Source: Typhlomys cinereus
Lineage: Eukaryota; Chordata; Mammalia; Rodentia; Platacanthomyidae
Length of the DNA stretch: 64,000 nt
NCBI GenBank assembly: GCA_023101885.1
Contig: JALPQD010000917.1
Location: 63,979-127,978 of the forward strand
Reading direction: 5' to 3'
The notes under the pieces are model-generated. The model saw nothing but the letters and a program-made list of their open reading frames with translations, was not told the origin of the DNA and did not search any database. The position numbers and the translations under genes were made by a program. Of the stretch, positions 11,528 to 23,356 are shown piece after piece (the stretch's first letter is position 1; each line of letters begins with the position of its first letter).

Positions 11528-11884
11528 AGAGACTTATTTCCCCTTCCGCGCCATCTCCACCAGCTCCCAGGTGAGTGAGTGAGAGAGCCCGTCCCAGCCC
11601 AGCCCCTCACCCGTATTGACAGCCACAGTAGTGTTCCTATGCTTAAGGGGAACACAGGAAAGGGTTCAGGGAAATGCCACTGGGTCTTTGTACATCATCG
11701 GAGAGAAGGGCCCAGAGGAGAGTCAGGCATGCACAATAAAGGACTCTCTGGGAATTGGGGGAGAGGCACTGGGAGATAGGGAGGAAGGGGAGGGGGAGCA
11801 AGCGGTTTGGGGGGAGGAGGAGGGAGGGAGGGAACTGGTCTACCTATTAAGTTTGTATGAGCACAAATAATAATAAAAATGTAT
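11528..11884 (+). mobile_element. Chimeric L1 insertion: GC-rich head joined to 3'UTR
   Basis: An insertion on the plus strand in the ORF1 of L1-A. Its first ~85 bp are CpG-rich and contain CAGGTGAGTGAGTGAG, a strong splice-donor-like match. They jump at about 11618 straight into the L1 3'UTR (TTGACAGCCACAGTAGTG), which runs to the tail GTATGAGCACAAATAATAAT and an A-rich end. Possible 9-bp flanking duplication AAAAGAGAC. The head does not match the L1-H monomers clearly, so its origin (an L1 promoter variant or captured host DNA) is open. Confidence 0.7.
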
Positions 11885-12063
11885 AAAAAAAGAGACATTT
11901 TTTCTCTTGAAAATGTCAGCGTATGTGTAGTGTTTTGCCTATTATTTGCCATGGCGAGTTTCTATTTTGGTAATTTCTGTTTGGGCTGTGGAATGTTTTG
12001 TATTTGTATTGGGCCTGTCTTTGTTTAGATGTAGAAAGTTTTCCTTTATGATAATATGAAAAT

Positions 12064-12141
12064 TTTCCTCAGGTGTGATATTTTAGTATTCTTTTTCTGG
12101 TATTTCCTCAGGTGTGATATTTTAGTATTCTTTTTCTGGTA
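12064..12141. repeat. 39-bp tandem duplication in L1-A ORF1
   Basis: Two exact, abutting copies of a 39-bp unit (12064-12102 and 12103-12141), starting TTTCCTCAGGTG. Thirteen codons, so it would not shift the frame. The other ORF1 copies in the window have one unit. Confidence 0.92.
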
Positions 12142-13209
12142 TTGCATGAATGCACATGTCAGGCTGGTTCAAGGTGTCCCATAACTCTTGGATATTCTTC
12201 TCAAGTATCTTGTTGGCTTTAGCAATGTCTTTGATTGAACTGGTGAGTTCTTCCACTTTATCTTCAAGATCTGATATTCTATTTGGTGCTTCATTAGTTC
12301 TGCTGGAAAGACAATCTGGTGAGTTCTGGGTTGAAGATAGCTTGTCTTGTAGGTCAGTTTAAACTCTGCTTGAGATTGTTTTAACTGCTCTATGCCTATT
12401 TTTGTTTCTTAAACTGCTTTTCTCATTTCCTCCAAGTGCCAGTTTTTTTCCTGTTCAAAGTGGTTGATGCAGATATTTAACTCTTTCAGGATTTCCTTGT
12501 TCGTTGTTTTGATCATAGTAAGGATCAGTCTTTGAAATTCATTATCTTGGGAATGGTTTTCTTGGCTATTTTCTCTGAGTTTGTTCTGGTTGGATATCAT
12601 CATTATGGCATTCATTCTTTAGGTACAAGACTTTTGGTCTTGGTTTTTGTTTCTCATGAATTTGTGCTGTGACCTGGTCATTTTTATTTTACCTCTTAGG
12701 AGCTTCTTTTTGTTTTTGTGTGTTTTAGATGCACTGAATTAGATGATATTGCTATATTTGAGCAGTTAAACTAGTTTTTCTTGGAGTTGGGTATGTTTGT
12801 CTGGTATTGGTGTTATTTCCTAGATGAGACTATTGAAGTGTTTGTACATCAATTAAGTTGAGTGTATTAGACAGAGATTGAAAATTAGTATGCTAGTGCA
12901 CTTTTTAGTTTTACTCTCTTGGTGATATGTGAGGGTGAATGGTATAGTCCCTGAAGTTGTATGTGATTTTGGGTGGCTGTATGGAAATGTTAAGCTACAG
13001 TGTGAAATAATTGAGAGGAATGAGATGGTAAAAATGGTTTGCTTATCTCAGAGCTGGATGTGAAGAATCTGTTCCATATGATGGGATGATTATAGAAGAC
13101 CTCAGATGAATGGTGTTGGCTCCTACCTTTTTGCTTTGATTTTCACTGGACTCTGTTGAATTCTGAGGAGCAGGGTGTCTGCCCCAATATGGTTTTGGGG
13201 CATAAAGTC

Positions 13210-13562
13210 AGAGTGGCTGGTGGGGAGTACAGAAAACCTGGAGTTTGGGGCATGGCCTAGAAGCCTTCCCCAGAACTAAAAAGGCGGGCTGGCTACTAGT
13301 GAGGTGCATAGATGACATGGGCCCTGGGGTATGGCTGAGAGACCTTCTTCAGTACCAGAGAGGCAGGCTGGGGGCACTCAGATGACCAGGAGCCTGGGGT
13401 GTGTTCTAAGGGGCTTACCTGATGAGCAGGGAATCAGCCCTGTTCCTGGTCCAGGGCAGAAAGGAAGAGTGGCTAGTGTGGTGTGCAGATGACCTGGATC
13501 CTGAGGCATGGTCTAGGTGCTTTACCTGAGGAGCAGGAAGTTGGCCCAGGTCAGGATCCAGG
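13210..13562 (-). repeat. Degenerate tandem monomers in the L1-A 5'UTR
   Basis: At least four related units, starting near 13212, 13287, 13367 and 13471, share GTGGCTNGTG, TGCAGATGACCTGG, CCTGGGGCATGGCCTAG and CTTACCTGAGGAGCAGG. Tandem 5' monomers act as promoters in rodent L1. Several units carry CTTACCT, which is the splice donor AGGTAAG on the L1 strand. Confidence 0.65.
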
Positions 13563-13937
13563 TCCTCCACAGAAAGACAAAACCCAACCTAAAGACTCAT
13601 ACTTATTTGATATGATAATTGAATTTCATAGGGAAATCTAGTTCTGACTGTTCAATCCAATTGCCACAATCATTTCGATGTTGCCTGTGGCTGTGTACTC
13701 ACATAGTTTAAACAAAGAAATATTCCTCCCTTTTCATATAAAAAAGGGGGAGAAATTTTGTTATTAATGTTAAAGACCTCAGGATCAGTGATCCCAAAGC
13801 TGTATTAATAATATCATCTCCATGGAGCATATGCTCCTGCTTATTGAAATGTCATTGAAATAATATCTGTACATTTTATTGAATTCTATTTTTATCAGCA
13901 TTGTTCTATGAGAATGAGCATAAAGTAAAGAAGACAT
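13563..13937. other. Unassigned spacer between L1-A and L1-B
   Basis: No gene seen. A purine run AAAAAAGGGGGAGAAAT near 13740-13757, followed by TTTTGTTATTAATG, resembles a retroviral polypurine tract next to an LTR start. I could not follow an LTR further, so this stays a weak hint. Confidence 0.35.
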
Positions 13938-13941
13938 TAAG

Positions 13942-15365
13942 ATGGACACCTTGAAAAAGCATAACATGCATATTCATGGAATACAAGAACAAGTATCCCA
14001 AAATACCATATATGAGGAAAATTTTCAAATTCTCATAAAAGAAAAAATTTTCACATCTAAAGAAAGAAATGTCTGTTGGGATTTACATGAGAAACAGGGT
14101 GACCGTGAGAGTCCTGAGTGGGCAGGTGGTCTGCAAGGCAGAGGGGCTGATGTAGATGGTGGCATGCTCCACCTGGGACCTGGGGCGTGGCCTAGTGGCC
14201 CACCTAAGCCTGGGGCAGCCTGGTTGCTGCTCAGGTTGGCTGGTGGGAGGATCTGGGAGGAGCAGGTGACCTGGGGGCTGGTGGGATTTACCTGAGAAAC
14301 AGGGTGACCTCCAGTGTTCAGGCCAAGTGGGTGTGTGGAATTATAAACAGGAGGGAAGGGGAAGGAGGGCCCCACCAGAAATAAGAAGAGAGTGGATCAT
14401 GCTAAAGCAGAGAAAATAGGCCACTATCAAGTACTGCAAGTAAGTAATGAGATATCTGGTTAAGCTCACAGACTTTCCATCCTGGGCACTTGCCAAAATA
14501 ATCATAATAGGACTTTGCATGACCTGTGCAATGACCAACATATCATTGACTCCCCCCTCCCAAGTCTAACATGGAGCACACGCACTAGGATCCTTAGAGG
14601 CAAGGGATTAATAGCCACAATAGTGTTCCTATACTAAAGGGGAACACAAGAAAGAGCTCTAGGCAATGCTACTGAGTCCTTACGCCTCATCAGAGAGGAG
14701 GACCCAAAGGGAAGTTTGACATGCACAGTAAAGTATTCTCCACGAATGTGGGTAGGAGGCATTGTGAGAAAGGGAAGGAAGGGGGAAAGGAAGGGGAAAA
14801 GCGGGGAGTGAGCAAGGGGATCGAGAGAGGGGTGCAGGGAAGGAGGAGGGGAATGGAGTATCTATCAAGTTTTTGTGAGTGGATAAAATACACTATGAAT
14901 AAAAAAATAAAAAAGAACAAAATGTCCATCCAAATACGAGAAACATATAGCACCCCAAACATATATTACCAAAATAGAAACTCACCATGGCAAATAATAT
15001 TAAAAGCATTACACGTACAGGGCAAACCGAAATTACAAAGTTTCAAGAGAAAAAAAATTGTTACTTTTAAAGATATACATACTGAAATCACTAAAGATTT
15101 TTTAGTGGAAATAGTAAAAGCCAGTAGAGCTTGGAGAGAACTACTTCAAGTATTGAATGAGCACAAATGTCAATCCAGGCTGATATACCCATCAAAACTA
15201 TCAGTCATGTCCCAGGGTGAAAGAAAAATTTTGCACCATAAAGAAAAGTTGAAGACTTATATGAATGCCAAAGCAGTCCTTCAAAAAATGCTAGAAAAGA
15301 TGCTCAAGCTTGAAGAAAAGAACAAGCATATCCAGGAAGACAGAAGGGAAGTACAATTCCACTAA
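13942..15365 (+). pseudogene. L1-B ORF1 remnant
   Basis: The N-terminal half is missing. The RRM region starts at 13942 and stops at the insertion near 14073. The remainder, from 14912, encodes the RRM/C-terminal part with ARRAW-like (SRAWRE), VLNEHKC and SRLIYPSKLSV motifs to a stop at 15363-15365. The long open frame that starts within the 3'UTR insertion (14721) is an accidental fusion of insertion and ORF1. Confidence 0.82.
14074..14911 (+). mobile_element. Mosaic L1 insertion: inverted 5'UTR + sense 3'UTR
   Basis: Lies inside L1-B ORF1 between imperfect 15-bp duplications (14059-14073 AAAGAAAGAAATGTC; 14912-14926 AAAGAACAAAATGTC). The left part, 14074-14335, is L1 5'UTR in reverse orientation, and includes a repeated GAGAAACAGGGTGACC. 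The right part, 14336-14911, is L1 3'UTR in sense orientation, ending with the tail and A-rich run. An inverted 5' piece joined to a sense 3' piece is the mark of twin priming, but here both ORFs (about 5-6 kb) are missing in between. Confidence 0.8.
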
Positions 15366-16360
15366 AACCTACAAGCTAAATAATACACTTATGTAAGCCA
15401 CTAAACACAAAAAATGTCAAGAATTAAAAGTAATTTCTCCATTTTAATACTAAATGTCAATGGAATTAACTTACCAATTAAAAGATACAGGTTACAAACA
15501 TGGATTAGAAATCAAAACCTAATCATCTGGTGCCTTCAGGAAAAATGTGTCATCACAAAAGTTAGGCACATTCTAAAAGTAAAAGGCTTTTCAAAAATTC
15601 TTTAAAGTTAATGGAACCAGGAAACAAGCAGGAGTAGCAATGATAATATCCGACAAAGTGAACTTCAAGCCAAAGAAAACCATAAAGAGAGTTCAGTCAC
15701 ATGAACAATGCACCAGGAAGACTTCATAGTACTGAACATATACACACCTAATATATGCTCATTCACTTTCATTCAGGAAACACTACATCATGTAAAACAA
15801 GAAATCAATCCATAAGAGATAAACCTCAGGGATTTCAATACCACACTCTCAATATGGGATAGATCAAGAGGCAAAAAACTCAAAAGAGGCACATTATAAT
15901 TAAAACAAACACTTACTGAAATGGACCATACAGATCTCTACAGAACCTTTCATCCAAGCATTAAGGAATACACATTTTTCTCAGCATCCCATGGAACTTT
16001 CTCTATAATAGATCACATACTGGAACACAAAACAAATGTTGACATATACAGGAAAGTTGAAATTATAGCTTGTATCCTGTCAGACCACCATGGTCTAATG
16101 CTTGATATCCACAACACAAAAAACAGCAGAAAGTACACTAACCCTTTGAAAATAAACACTATGAGAAATGGGTTTAGGAAAAAATCATAAAAGAAAGTCA
16201 AGATTGCTTAGAAGTAAATGATAATAAAAATACAATATATCAAAATCTGGGACACATTGAAAGCTCTCCTAAGAGTAATTTCATAGCTCTCAATGTCAAT
16301 ATCAAAAAAATAGAAACATCGCAAGTAAATAACTATGAATGGGCTTAAAGTTTTAGAGAC

Positions 16361-17108
16361 TTCCCTTCTGCTTGCTCAGCCTGGACACACTGAGCCTCAG
16401 GTAAGCATCGCCTGGTCACCCCCAAGGTCCAGGTAACCCACTGGTCCCAGGTCCCCCCACGAGACAGTTGGAGCAGGTGCTGCCCCAAGTGGGGGAGGAC
16501 CCCTGGGCCACACTCCAGGTCCCCAGGTTAATTGCACCTGCCCACAACACCTCCACCACTTTCACTCCCCCCAACCTGGACTCCAGTGGTCCAGCCAGGA
16601 CACACTGTGCCCCACTCCAGGGAGGATGCACTGCTTATCAGAATTCAATAATCCAATGAACACCCAAGCAAAGCTCTAAGGGACAAAGGCCACACATCTG
16701 AAATCACCTAAATTCATCTTATCACATGGGAGAGATTCTCTACATCTGTCTGAAAGATAAGTAAACCCCCTTTTTACCATCCTGTTCCTTTCAATTATTA
16801 GTTACTATAGAGTAACTTTTCCGTATAGCCACCCCCAAAACATTTATAATTTCAGGGACTATATCACTCACCCTCACATTTCAATGAGGTATGAAAATGT
16901 AAAAGTGCACTACCATACTAATATTGACCCCCTACCCATCCCCTGTACTAATGGTCTAATAGCCTCATCTAAGAAATACAATAACAACAAGCGTAACCAA
17001 CACCAAGGCAAACACTAATATTAACTGCCCAAGAGTAGTGATACTAACTAAATCAGTTCAGTCAAAAACAAGCAGACATTGAAAAAGGCCTTAAGAGATA
17101 AAACAACA
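16361..17108 (+). promoter_or_regulatory. L1-C 5'UTR, non-monomeric type
   Basis: About 750 bp. The first ~270 bp are GC-rich with repeated CAGGT(A/C) and CCCAGGTCCCC motifs. The rest is AT-rich leader ending 30 bp upstream of ORF1. The same 5'UTR type is found in L1-D (28551-29306) and, antisense, in L1-G (54435-55208). L1 5'UTRs carry the internal Pol II promoter. Confidence 0.7.
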
Positions 17109-18478
17109 ATGCCCAAGTCAAAGTGCAAATACATGAGAAACAAAACTCAAGAAAACAAATCTCCCACTGAAATAATTAACCCTGTAATAATAGACTCCAA
17201 CCAGAACAAATCCACAGAAAATAGCCAAGACAGCCTGACCCAAGATAATGACTTTCAAAGCATGATCATTACCATGATCAATACTATGAAAGAGGAAATT
17301 CGGGAGGACTTAAATTAAACTGAACTAAAAGACAAGTTATCCTCAACCCAGAACTCAACAGTCTTATCAGCAGAACAAACGAAGCAGAAAATAGAATTTC
17401 AGACCTTGAAGACAAAGTGGGAGTATTAACCAGCTCAATGGAAGAGGTTGTTAAAGCCAAAAAGATACTTGAGAGAAATATGCAAGAGTTATGGGACACC
17501 CTGAAGAAGCCTAGCATGCATATTCATGGAATACCAGAGCAAGAATCCCAAAATACCACACCTGAGGAAATTTTTCAAACTATCATCAAGGAAAACTTTC
17601 CTCATCTAAAAAAAGAGAGGCCCATCAATATACAAGAGGCATTCCACACCCCAAACAGTTATGACCAAAATAGAAACTCAAAATAGAAACGGCAAATAAT
17701 GGTTAAAACACTCCACATTCAAGAGAAAGATATGGTGCTGAGAGCTTCAAGGGAAAAAAAACCAAGTCACTTTTAAAGGTAAACCTGTTAAAATAACAAA
17801 TGACTTCTCAATGGAGACAGTAAAATCAAGAAGAGCTTGGAGAGATGTACTTCAAGTATTGAATGAGCAAAAATGTCAACCCAGGCTGATATACCCGTCA
17901 TGATCAAGGGAGAAAGAAAAGTTTTCCAGCATGAAAAAAACTTGAAGGCGCTTACATGTCTACCAAACCAGGCCTTCAAATAGTGCTAGAAAAAGACTTT
18001 GAGAGGGTCATTGACATGTCAGTCATTGCACAGGTTATGCAAAGTATGATTATGGCTACTGCAGCCCTAACTTGTGTGGATTAACTTGCATAGTGATTGA
18101 CCACCCCATCTTTAGGCTCTTATAATCTTGCCGCCCCCTCCTCCCCAATGTTCCCTGAGCTTTAGGATGGGGGGAGATTTGGCTGGTCTGGTTCCAGGTG
18201 ATTAATGCAGGGTCTCTGGTGTTCTGAATAATGGTTTGTTGTTGTTTTCAGTTTTGCTCTTCCTGCACTGCCCTTGGCTCCATCCTGTCAGTATAGCATC
18301 TTAAGTCTAACTAAAGCCAACAATGAAAATTCTAATATATGCTAAAGAATTCTCACAGTTAGAACCCAGCTCAATGGATGAAGAACAATGAATGGCTTTT
18401 GGAAAAAAAGTGCTAGAAAAGATACTCCAGGTTGAAGATAAGAACAAGCATATCCAGGAGGACAGAAGGGAAGTATAA
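17109..18478 (+). pseudogene. L1-C ORF1, broken
   Basis: Starts ATGCCCAAGTCAAAG as in the intact copy of L1-H. The coiled-coil part ends early: about 100 bp are missing after KEEIREDLN (17318). The second half, with NRISDLEDKVG, NSYDQNRNS and ARRAWRDVLQ, is frameshifted, and the C-terminus is split by the insertion at 17997-18408. Stop at 18476-18478. Confidence 0.85.
17997..18408 (+). mobile_element. Insertion of antisense L1 3'UTR plus an unknown tail
   Basis: Flanked by a short duplication, AGTGCTAGAAAAAGA (about 17984-17998) and AGTGCTAGAAAAGA (about 18408-18421). It comprises ~290 bp of L1 3'UTR in antisense (to about 18290), then ~115 bp that I do not recognise, then an A run. The A run is on the plus strand, so the inserted RNA contained L1 3'UTR as its complement, followed by a non-L1 3' end. 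Confidence 0.7.
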
Positions 18479-18535
18479 TGCCACCAAAACCTACAAGTTA
18501 AATAATACACTTATGGAAGCCACTAAACACAAAAA

Positions 18536-21500
18536 ATGTCAGGAATTAAAAGTAATTTCTCCATTATAACATTAAATGTCAATGGAATTAACTCACCAAT
18601 CAAGAGACACAGGTTACAAGTTTGGATTAAAAAGCACAACCCTCAATCTGCTGCCTTCAGGAAACTCATCTCACCACAAAAGATAAGTACATTCTAAAAT
18701 TAAAGGCTGGTCCAAAATTCTGCAAGCTAATGGAACCAAGAAACAGGTAGCGGTAGCTATTATGCTATTGGACAAAGTGGACTTCAAACTAAAAAAAACA
18801 TAAGAGACACAAATGGATACTACATATTAGTCACAGGTACAATTCACCAGGAAGACTTCACAATCCTGAACATATATGCACCTAATACGGACTCGTCCAC
18901 ATTCATTAAACAAACACTACAGCATCTAAAACAAGAAATCAATCCACAAACAATAATTCTTGGGGATTTCAACACCCAACACCGCATAGGATAGATCAAA
19001 AGGTCAAAAACTTAACAGAGACACATTGGAACTTAATCAAATTTTTACTGAAATGGACCTTACAGATTTCTATAAACTTTTCATCCATGCAGAAAGAAAA
19101 CACATTTTTCTCAGCACCACATGGAACTTTCTCCAAAATAGACCAAATATTGGGCCACAAAACGAATGTCTACATATGGAGGAAAGTTGAAGTTCTGGCC
19201 TGTAACCTATCAGACGGCCATGGTCTAAAGATTGACATCTGCAACAAAACAAACAACAGAAAATACACTAATTCCTGGAAATTAAACACTATGACGCTGA
19301 ATGAGAATTGAATTCAGGAAGATATTACAAAGGAAATATAAGATTTCCTGGAAGTGAACGATACTGAAAATACAACTTATGAAAATCTTTAGGACACAAT
19401 GAAAGCTGTCCTAAGAGGTAAGTTCATAGCTCTTACTACTTATATCAAAAATATAGAAACATCACAAATAAATAACTTAACAATGAAGCTTAAAGCTTTA
19501 GAGAAACTAGAGAAATCCAATCCCAAAAGAAGTAGAAGAAAAGAGATTAGAAAAATCAGGGGAGAAATATCTGAAATTGAGATAAGGAAAACGATACAGA
19601 GAATCAACCAGTCAAAAAGCTGGTTCTTTGAAAAAATCAGTAAGATTGATACACCCATAACTAAATTAACCAAAAGCAAGAGAGAGAAAACCCAAATTAA
19701 CAAAATTAGAAATGAAAATGGAGTTATCAGTACTAATACCCAAGAAATTCAGAGAATTATAATGTCTTATTTCAAAAACTTATACTCTGTGAAATTTGAC
19801 AACACAAAAGAAATAGATGAATTCCTAAGTAAGCACAACTTACCTAAATTGAATCAGGAAGTTTTGAATTATTTAAATAGTCCTATAACATATGAGGAAA
19901 TCAATGAAGTAATCTTCCCACCAAAAAATGTCCTTGACCAGATGGATTCAGCACAGAGTTCTACCAGACATTTAAGAAGCTAATAACATCAATACTCCTT
20001 AAACTGTTCCATTAAATAGCAAAGAAAGGAACACTACCAAAGTCTTTCTATGAAGCTAATATTGTCTTAATTCCCAAACTTAATGAAGATGCACTTAAAA
20101 AAGAAAACTATAGGCCAATCTCTTTGATGAACACAGATGCAAAGATTCTCAAGAAAGTCTTAGCAAATTGGATTCAAGAACATATCAAGAACATTCACGG
20201 AGATCAAGTAGGCTTTATCCCAGGCACACTAGGTTTTTTCAACATATGCAAATCAGCAAATGTAATTCACCATATAAACCAGTCCAAAATCCAACACCAC
20301 ATGATACTCTCGACAGATGCAGAAAAAGCTTTTGAAAAGATCCAACAGCCCTTTATGATCAAAACCCTAGAGATGTTTGGAAAGGAAGGAAACTTTTTCA
20401 ATATAATAAAAGCTGTATACAAAAAGCCTACAGCAAGTACCATACTCAATGGTGAAAGACTTGAAGCATTCCTGCTTCAATCAGGGATTAGACAAAGCTA
20501 TCCACTCTCACCACTTCTATTCAATATTGTACTTGAAATCTTAGCAGGAGACATAAGACAAGAGAGGGAGATAAAAGCGATTCAAATCAGCAAGGAAGAA
20601 GTCAAGTTATCTCCATCTGAAGATGACATGATCATATACCTGAGTTATCCTGAAAACTCCACCAGGAAGCTCCTGTAACTAATACAGGAGTTCAGCAGGG
20701 TGGCAGCATACAAAATAAACATGCAAAAATCAGTGGCCTTCCAATATGCCCAGAATGAAAGAAATGAAAAAGCCCTGAGAGAAAAAAAATCCCATTTGCT
20801 ATAGCCCCTAAAAAAATGAAATACCTCAGTATAAACCTAACAAAGGAAACAAGAGACATTTACAATGAAAACTTTAAAACCCTAAAGTAAGAAATTGCAG
20901 AAGACACCAGAAGGTGGAAAGACCTCCATGTTCCTGGATTGGCAGAATCAAAATCATAAAAATGACCATCCTACCAAAGGCAATATGCAGATTCAATGCT
21001 ATACCAGTCAAAATCCCAAAGCAATTCTTCAAAGAAGTTGACCAAACAATCTCAAAATTAATATGGAGCCACAAAAGACCCAGGATAGCAAAGACAATCC
21101 TGAGTAACAAAAACACTGCCGGAGGTATCACCATACCAAACCTTATTCTAAATTACAAATCCGTAGTTATAAAAACAGTTTGATATTGGCTCCAACTAAA
21201 CACACAGATCAATGGATAAGGATTGATTACCAGATAAAAGTCCACACAATTACAGCCATCTGATCTTTGGCAAGGGGGCCCAAAAAATCGAATGGAAAAA
21301 GAATAGCATCTTCAACAAATGGTGCTGGCAAAACTGGATGTACACATGCAGAAGATTAAACTTCAACCCGTACTTGTCACCATGTACAAGATTTAATTCC
21401 AAATGGATCAAGGACCAAAATGTAAGGCGAGAGACTATCAAAACCTTTGTTGAAATGGTAGGGAATTCCCTGGGTGATTGGACTAGACCAACAGTTCCTA

Positions 21501-22336
21501 ATCAGGAATACAGTAGCGCAGTCAATACAGCCAACACTCACCAGATGGGATCTTGTGAAATTAAAGAGCTTCTGTTCAAATAAAGAGATTGTAACACGAG
21601 CTCAAAGGCAACCCACAGAATGGGAGAAAATCTTCACTAACCACATATCTGATGGAGCTCTATTATCCAGAGTGCACAAAGAACTTAGAAAACTAAACAC
21701 CAAGGAAACAAATGGCCCAATTAAAAAATGGGCCTTGGAAGTTAAAAGAAACTTTACCAGGGACGAAATTGAAATGTCTAACAAATATCTTTAAAAATGC
21801 TCTGCATCCTTAGCCATCAGAGAAATCGAAATCAAAACCTCCCTGAGATATCATCTCACTCCAGTCAGGATGGCAAATATCCACAATACAAACAACAATA
21901 AATGCTGGAGAGGATTTGAAGAGAAGGGAACTCTCCTACATTGCTGGTGGGAATGCAGGCTCATACAACCACTCTGGCGAGCCATCTGGAGATTCTTAAA
22001 GAAATTAAAGATTGAAATGCCATATGACCCTGCTATTCCACTTCTGGGAATAACCCCACATACAGCAAAAATTCACCTCAATAGCACAAGCATGACAATG
22101 TTCAAGCAGCACTGTTTACAATAGCAAAGTCATGGAATTAACCCAAATGTCCAACATTTGGTGAGTGGATAAGGAAAATTTGGTACATATATACAGTGGA
22201 ATACTACTCAGCCATCCAAAATGATGAATTAATGGAATTTGCTGGGAAATGGATGGAATTAGAAAAAATTATATTGAGTGAAGTATCCCAGACAGAAAAT
22301 TAAATGCCATATGTACTCCCTAATAGGTAGATCCTG
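18536..22336 (+). pseudogene. L1-C ORF2, broken
   Basis: Starts ATGTCAGGAATTAAAAG. Endonuclease 18536-19270, with LNVNGINSP readable before a frameshift near 18640. Next comes a long open piece, 19399-19983 (linker and Z domain, SWFFEKI). RT fingers and palm lie in 20124-20678, where the active-site motif reads SEDD instead of FADD. The C-terminal domain extends to about 22336. Multiple frameshifts and stops make it inactive. Confidence 0.87.
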
Positions 22337-23356
22337 GTACCAAACCCACTTAGAGACACACTCAAAGATAAGCTCTGTAATACCTACAGTAATTGCAAAG
22401 ATTATAAACAGAAGGGAAGGGGAAGGAGGGCCTCACCAGAAACCAGGAGAGAGGGGATCATTCTACAGCAGAGATAATAGGCCACCATCAAGACTTCAGG
22501 TAAGTAATGAGATATCTGGTAAGCTCACAGACTTCCCTTCCTTCTCACTTGCAACTAATGGGGTATGATCTTACTAGAAAGGGAGAGCATACAGTCCGCA
22601 GATAGAAGGTAACCATTTTGTAATTGAGAGACTGACCCCCCACGGTCTTCTATTCTTATTCCATCTACTTTTGAATCTACTCTTATAATAAGACTCTATT
22701 TTAACAGGTTTTTATCTCTGGACAGGGGGTGACATCCAATAACCATCAGTATGGAGGCAAGGGCATTGCAGGAGCAGGAAAACTGAAAAAAATTCAACAA
22801 ACCATAATTCAGAAAATCTATATCAACGACCTGGAATCAGGCCTGCCTAATCTCTTCTCATCCTAAAGCTCAGGGAAATTTGCAGAAGGGGTAGTAAGAT
22901 TGTAAGAGCCCAAAGATGGGAGGAGCAATGATATGCAAGATACTCCACACAAGCTAGGGCTGAAGCATTCATAATAGAACTTTGGATGATCTGCGCAATT
23001 ACCAACATATCATTGACCCCTCAAAGTCTAGCATGGAATAAAGGCACTAGGATCCTTAGAAGCAAGGGATTAACAGCCACAATAGTGTTCCTATACTTAA
23101 GGGGAACACAAGAAAGAGATCTAGGAAATGCCACTGAATCCTTACACCTCATCAGAGAGCAGGACCCAGAGGAAAGTTTGACATACACATTAAAGGATTC
23201 TCCAGGGATAAGGTAGGGGGCACTGGGATAGAGGGAGGGGGGGAAGAAGATAAGGGGGAATGCAAGGGTTCCTGGGAAGGTTGGAGGGAGGGAGGGGACC
23301 TATTAAGTTGTATGAGCTGAAAAATATAAATAAGTAATTATTAATTTAAAAAAATT
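22337..23356 (+). other. L1-C 3'UTR with purine-rich block
   Basis: A good reference copy of this family's ~1-kb 3'UTR. It ends with a G-rich run (about 23210-23300) and the terminal motif CCTATTAAGTTGTATGAGC before the A-rich tail. Most short L1 fragments in the window are pieces of this segment. Confidence 0.8.

Larger units (their letters stand above)
11236..12681 (-). pseudogene. L1-A ORF1 remnant
   Basis: ORF1p is the L1 RNA-binding chaperone. The start codon complement is at 12679-12681 and the stop at 11236-11238, both found by alignment with the intact ORF1 of L1-H. The C-terminal and RRM regions and a partial coiled coil are readable in pieces. It is interrupted by the insertion at 11528-11884 and by a 39-bp tandem duplication at 12064-12141. 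Not translatable. Confidence 0.8.
5410..13562 (-). mobile_element. L1-A: near full-length antisense L1 with three insertions
   Basis: Reads right to left: 5'UTR (13562-12682), ORF1 (12681-11236), ORF2 (11179-6489), 3'UTR (6488-5412), then the tail at 5410. It is an old copy with many stops and indels. It is interrupted by a SINE (7117-7523), a short L1 tail (10475-10993) and a chimeric L1 piece on the plus strand (11528-11884). The 3'UTR carries the usual long purine run, here seen as C/T-rich DNA at about 5460-5590. The reverse transcriptase motif FADD reads FAND (8642-8615 region), a loss of one catalytic aspartate. Confidence 0.88.
16361..23356 (+). mobile_element. L1-C: full-length L1 nested in L1-B
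   Basis: A complete ~7.0-kb element: 5'UTR 16361-17108, ORF1 17109-18478, ORF2 18536-22336, 3'UTR 22337-23345 and an A-rich tail. It is flanked by a target-site duplication, TTAAAGTTTTAGAGAC (16345-16360) and TTAAAAAGTTTAGAGAC (23357-23373). Host L1-B ORF2 resumes exactly after it. It is older than L1-H, since all its frames are broken. Confidence 0.9.

Noticed and set aside
13735..13937. ERV 3' end (polypurine tract plus LTR)
   Set aside because: Only a purine run and a TGTT are seen; no LTR end, TATA or poly(A) arrangement could be followed.
14721..15365. 214-codon open frame as a novel gene
   Set aside because: It starts in an L1 3'UTR insertion and runs by chance into L1-B ORF1 sequence.
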